DNA from: Symbiodinium natans
Taxonomy: Eukaryota > Sar > Dinophyceae > Suessiales > Symbiodiniaceae
Direction: 5' to 3'
Length of the DNA stretch: 64,000 nt
Assembly: GCA_905221605.1 (NCBI GenBank)
Contig: CAJNDS010001513.1
Span: 166,001 to 230,000, forward strand
The translations under genes were made by a program, and so were the position numbers. Of this stretch, positions 60,484 through 64,000 are shown piece after piece (within the stretch, counting starts at the first letter, position 1; every line of letters begins with the position of its first letter). The notes below the pieces were generated by a model. That model was not told where the DNA came from, made no database searches, and saw nothing but the letters and a program-made list of their open reading frames with translations.

Positions 60484-61216
60484 CTGGTTTCCCATCATCG
60501 TCGGAATCCCTTTTGGGGGCTCCCATGATTGAAGGGTTTAGGGTTTAGGGTTTAGGGTTTAGGGTTTGGGGTTTAGGCGGAGCCTTACATTTCGGTAGCC
60601 CTCCTCCCCCGCAAACAACAAAAAGGCCGGGATTCCAATATAGGGGCCTAGTTGATTAGAACAGGTCGACTTTTGCGGGCATTGTTTTAAGATAGAGGGA
60701 TGGTAGGGAAAAACCATGGGTACTTACAACTTAGGCCCACCCGACATGCCAATAGCGTGCACGGCTACAGGGTTCCCGAAACCCGAAACCCGTAGCTCCT
60801 CTATCCAAGGGTTACAGGGCTTATGTGAGGGCTCAATAGGAAGTGGTAAAAGGTATAGGTGTTAGTTGGCGCCCCCGCCCCCCCTTCTCCGGTAAGGTTC
60901 GAGGGTTTGTAGGAATGGGTTGACGTTCTAGGGTTTACGGCTTCCCCTGTCGTTCGTGGTGGGCTTGCAGGGTTCAGGGTGTCACCTCTCAACCCTGTGT
61001 GGCTCTGGGCTTTGAGGAAGGCTTTAACACTCCTACCCCTAAACCCTACACCGTAAACCCTAAACCCAACAACCCAAAACCCCTAAACCCTACACCCCTA
61101 AACTTATCACCCTAAACCCTAAACCCCTAAACTTACAACCCTAAACCCCTAAACGTATAACCCTAAACCCTAAACTTCTAACCCTAAACCCTAAACACCC
61201 TAACCTTCTAAAGCAC

Positions 61217-61299
61217 CATCTCAGGACGGCACTTGGCGTGGGTGCGCGTGGCGAGACTCTGCATGGGCAGGCCCGCGTGGCAGAGCCAGGACAGGGTGT
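61217..61299 (-). CDS. Exon of the 60-64 kb gene
   Basis: Acceptor GCTGCTTGGGTAG, then TLSWLCHAGLPMQSLATRTH and AKCRPEM with a GT donor (GATG then GTGCTTTAG). Strongly protein-like, with three cysteines or histidines in each half. Confidence 0.75.
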
Positions 61300-62138
61300 C
61301 TACCCAAGCAGCCTGCCCGGATGTGCTTCTAAGGGTCTATAGGGTTTTGGGGGTTTAGGGTTTGGGGTTTAGGGTTAGGGTTTGGGGTTTAGGGTTTATA
61401 GGGTTCAGGGTTTCGGGTTTAGCGCTTCTTGTCTTATTTAAGGTGAAAGGGTTTAGGGTTTTGGCTCGGTCCCTTCATGGCATTTAAAGGGCTTCGGGTT
61501 GCTTGCGTAAAGGCGTCTGCGTTCCAGGACGCTTCGAGGCCCGCAACCCATCTGCCTGACAGACCCCTGAAGCCGCGAGCCCTCGCCGAGGTGGGCTTCG
61601 TGACAGGGCATACTATTCATGTACTCATAGTCTTCTTGTTAGTATTCTTCAACTCCGAAAAAACTCTTGAACTTGCTTATCATATACTCTTAGCATTCTT
61701 ATTAGTATTCTTCAACTCCTAGTTTAGGGCCTTTGGGGTTTCGAACCTAAGCCTCCTGATTGCGAAGCCCTCACTCCCCTGAACCCTATACCCCTCTCAA
61801 CTGGGCCCCTGTTCCCAGCACTACAGAAAGGCCCTATACACCTTTTGGGTTTAGGGTTTAGGGTTTAGGGTTCAGGGTTTAGGGTTTAGGGTTTAGGGTT
61901 GCCCTTAACCCTCATGCCCTTCCCCCCCCCCCCCCCCCGCCCCCCAGCCATGGCCTCAGAGGTACAAGAAACAAGGCCCAAACTCTAACACTAACCCTAA
62001 CCTCAAACCCTAAACCCTAAACCCTAAACCCTAAACCCTAAACCCTAAACCCTAAACCCTAAACTCTAAACCCTAACACCTAAACCCTAAACCCTAAACC
62101 CCAAACCCTAAACCCCCCCCCCTCCCCCCCCACCTCAC

Positions 62139-62223
62139 CCCGCATCCTTTCCACCAGGAGTTTCCCGAGCCTCGGCTGCCCGGTTGCGGAAGTAAAGGGG
62201 TTCAAGACTTGCAGGCTCCACGG
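62139..62223 (-). CDS. Exon of the 60-64 kb gene
   Basis: Follows CCTATGTAAAAG and reads VEPASLEPLYFRNRAAEARE then TPGGKDA to a GT donor (GCGGG then GTGAGG). A second frame (LGKLLVERMR) is open at the 3' part only. Confidence 0.6.
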
Positions 62224-62230
62224 CTTTTAC

Positions 62231-62445
62231 ATAGGGTTTAGGGTTAGGGTTTAGGGTTTATAGGGTTTAGGGTTTAGGGTTTAGGGTTTAGGGTTTAGGG
62301 TTTAGGGTTTAGGGTTTAGGGTTTAGGGTTTAGGGTTTAGGGTTTAGGGTTTAGGGTTTAGGGTTTAGGGTTTAGGGTTTAGGGGTTAGAGTTTAGGGTT
62401 TAGGGTTTAGGGTTTAGGGTTTAGGGTTTAGGGTTTTGAGATTGC
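62231..62445. repeat. TTTAGGG array, longest in the window
   Basis: About 30 units with three small breaks (one TATAGGG, one TTAGAG). It precedes the exon at 62139-62223 in the coding sense. Confidence 0.95.
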
Positions 62446-62550
62446 AGGGAGTTCGGGCTTCTCAAGCTTCAGGGTTTTAGGGGTCTCGGTCTTCCAGCCT
62501 CAGGGCTTGAGCCCGAAGATTCGAGGGCCTCTGCACTAGATACCCTGTTT

Positions 62551-62646
62551 GGGTAGCCCAGCAGCCATGTCACAATAAGGGCAACCTTTTTGGGGCTGGT
62601 TACTTGTTACAAGGGAACTCAAAAAGAGCAAAAGGGTAGCACCGGG
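62551..62646. mobile_element. MITE, family C
   Basis: GGGTAGCCCAGCAGCCATGT at one end and AAAGGGTAGCACCGGGC at the other, core AAGGGCAACCTTTTTGGGGC. About 96 bases. Confidence 0.7.
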
Positions 62647-62730
62647 CCCCTAAACCCTAAACTGCAAACCCTAAACCCTAAACCCGAAACCCAAACCCTA
62701 AACCCTGAGCCCTATAGACCCAAAACCAGA

Positions 62731-62900
62731 CTTAGGACACATGTTTTCGGGTCTTAAGGACGCATGCCCAAGTGCCTGGGGAGCCGAAGCACAGCAAAGG
62801 CGCACAACAGCGCCTGGCATCGGATTTGGCCGCGGGCAGGGGTGCTCCAAGGGCTTTGGTGCTAGACTTCGAGACTCCGAGGTCTTTTAAAGCTGCCATG
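62731..62900 (-). CDS. Candidate exon with its own ATG
   Basis: A minus frame beginning at 62900 in the context GAGCCATGG and reading MAALKDLGVSKSSTKALGAP, then a cysteine-rich part, to TAA near 62731. It could be a first exon. Edges not defined. Confidence 0.4.
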
Positions 62901-63225
62901 GCTCAGTAAAAATGCTTCGGAAACGACCCCCCCAACCCCCAACAAGCGAATGAGCTTGGGAAGGCAAGCGATGCTTGATTCCCGCTGAAGAGCCTCCGTT
63001 AGCCAGCAACCTCATCCCCACCAAACCCTGACCCCTTGAACCTCCCTCAACCCCAAGGCCCGGCTTCTTACAAACTGATTCAAGGGCTTCAGGTCTTGGG
63101 TTGCATGATTTGTATGACTAATGCGATTGGTATTTATGGTATGCTTGGTACTATCACTATTACAATGGCTACGCAGAAGGTGGACGCATTCCCGTATCAG
63201 CCAGGCTCTGTGCTCATCTAGCGGC

Positions 63226-63270
63226 CGTGACCACCATAGCCACGGAGGGTACAATGAGGTTCAAGAACTC
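63226..63270 (-). CDS. Exon with a membrane segment, 60-64 kb gene
   Basis: Follows GCGTCGCAGGTGAG and reads EFLNLIVPSVAMVVT with a GC donor (CACG then GCCGCTAG). A hydrophobic segment, part of a transmembrane helix. Confidence 0.55.
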
Positions 63271-63563
63271 CTCACCTGCGACGCAGCCTAGACCCTTGTT
63301 CTGGTTCTGATGCTTACTCTCATGACAACCATGCTCGTTAGCAATCTTGAGAAGCCACCCCTACCCACCCACTGTCACCACGCAGCATGTTCATACGAAG
63401 AAGCTATGTCTGCCAGTGTCGATCTCCCGAATGTAAGCTTCGGTGAACCATAAACCCTAGACCCCTAAACCCTAAACCGCAAACAAGCAAAACCCTAAAG
63501 TTTAAATCCAAAACCCAAAAGACCCAAACCCTACATCTTTGGGCAACTGAGCCCGCCACTCAC

Positions 63564-63612
63564 ATCCTCTTCGGCTAGCTTGCTGAACTGAGCCTGGGCA
63601 GCCGGGGTGCGA
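63564..63612 (-). CDS. Exon with a textbook donor, 60-64 kb gene
   Basis: Acceptor AAGGGCCCGGCAG, then RTPAAQAQFSKLAEED and the donor GAGGAT|GTGAGT, the best GT donor in the window. It lies close to a small TAAGTAGTAAGCAG repeat at 63655-63695. Confidence 0.65.
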
Positions 63613-63789
63613 CTGCCGGGCCCTTGGCTAGTCGTAGAACTTAAGTCGAAAGTTGTAAGTAGTAAGCAGTAAGTAGTAAGCAGTAAGCAGTAGGTTGTAT
63701 ATGGCAAGTAGTAGCAGCAATGACACTGACAACCTTCACTAAGACATGCAGTGACGCTTGACCTCCGATTTTGTGGGGACTTGGCTCTG

Positions 63790-63850
63790 CACAGCACAAG
63801 GCCGCGGCATAGCAGAGCATCGCGATGGACAGCAGGAGGCCGAAGACACT
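63790..63850 (-). CDS. Exon with a membrane segment, 60-64 kb gene
   Basis: Acceptor TTCGTGGTGCTTCAG, then VFGLLLSIAMLCYAAALCCA, a clear hydrophobic helix. The donor is not defined. A longer ORF with its own ATG (63641-63862) includes it. Confidence 0.6.
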
Positions 63851-64000
63851 CTGAAGCACCACGAAGCCTCAGTTGTTGTTGTTGCTCTTTTTTTTTTGGG
63901 GGGGGGGTTTAGAGTTTAGCGTTTAGCGTTTAGGGTCCCTAAACCCCTAAACCCGAAACCATCTTAGGGCAACACGTTTCATGGTGCCTAGATACATGTA

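Noticed and set aside
61925-61980. Plus-strand first exon (CCAGCCATGGCCTCAGAG then GTACAAG)
   Set aside because: Start context and donor are good but only four codons long beside a poly-C run; nothing downstream continues it.
62231-62445. A true chromosome end
   Set aside because: Arrays occur in both orientations throughout and are always followed by unique sequence, so they are internal.
63655-63695. A regulatory repeat (TAAGTAGTAAGCAG)
   Set aside because: A short imperfect microsatellite inside a probable intron, with no other sign of function.
246-63797. Many ORFs with LNPKP, TLNPKP, GFRVQGFGFRV or TLNPKPET strings
   Set aside because: These are direct translations of CCCTAAA or TTTAGGG repeats and are not evidence of protein coding.
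1-64000. Eimeria or another coccidian, or a land plant, as the source
   Set aside because: They share TTTAGGG repeats, but coccidia would show CAG tracts and poly-alanine or poly-glutamine, and neither uses many GC/GA donors. Not excluded by the sequence alone.

Overview
This window reads as nuclear DNA of a dinoflagellate, probably a Symbiodiniaceae-like or other suessialean alga. That is inference from four things: TTTAGGG-type telomere repeats everywhere, introns that begin with GT, GC or GA and end with AG, coding that lies almost wholly on one strand, and a tandemly repeated gene. The same telomere heptamer occurs in plants and in coccidian parasites such as Eimeria, but the donor sites, the many short inverted-repeat transposons and the lack of CAG tracts argue against those. 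No rRNA, tRNA, CRISPR array, bacterial operon or true chromosome end was seen.

The key to the window is that long open reading frames are mostly misleading. Blocks of (TTTAGGG)n and (CCCTAAA)n lie every few hundred bases on both strands. Between them are GC-rich islands of about 40-150 bases. Read on the minus strand these islands usually carry an AG acceptor, a protein-like open frame and a GT, GC or GA donor at the edge of the next repeat block. I read them as short exons and the repeat-filled sequence between them as introns. The best chain runs from 32.78 kb down to 28.99 kb: ten candidate exons, nine junctions, all in phase. Three of its introns (29695-29924, 30618-30811, 31235-31362) are bounded by direct repeats of exon sequence that straddle AG|G, as expected if telomere-like DNA entered a gene with target-site duplication.

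Layout. 0-6.4 kb: degenerate telomere-like repeats, a MITE, small minus-strand ORFs and a 103-base tandem duplication. 6.55-10.73 kb: three copies of a 1.4-kb unit, each with a minus-strand proline- and tryptophan-rich ORF of about 243 codons. 11-28 kb: many isolated minus-strand candidate exons that I cannot join into genes. 28.4-35.1 kb: the best spliced gene, ending at 28382. 36.8-39.3 kb: further exons with possible ends at 36922 and 38103. 40.05-53.0 kb: exons that include a degenerate ABC-transporter nucleotide-binding domain at 50.5-51.5 kb; a possible gene end lies at 40054. 53.36-59.7 kb: a gene with a membrane segment near 59.6 kb and a well-supported end at 53359. 60.3-63.9 kb: a gene with membrane segments whose last exon, ending at 60321, seems to carry a one-base frameshift.

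Between and inside the introns are at least seven families of short inverted-repeat elements, several containing or touching telomere-like repeats or splice sites, plus TA, GT and poly-G/C tracts. Exon edges were read by eye from splice motifs and phase. GC-rich exons often leave open frames on the antisense strand too, so strand is secure only where splice phase, duplicated junctions or domain content agree. Transcript mapping would settle it.
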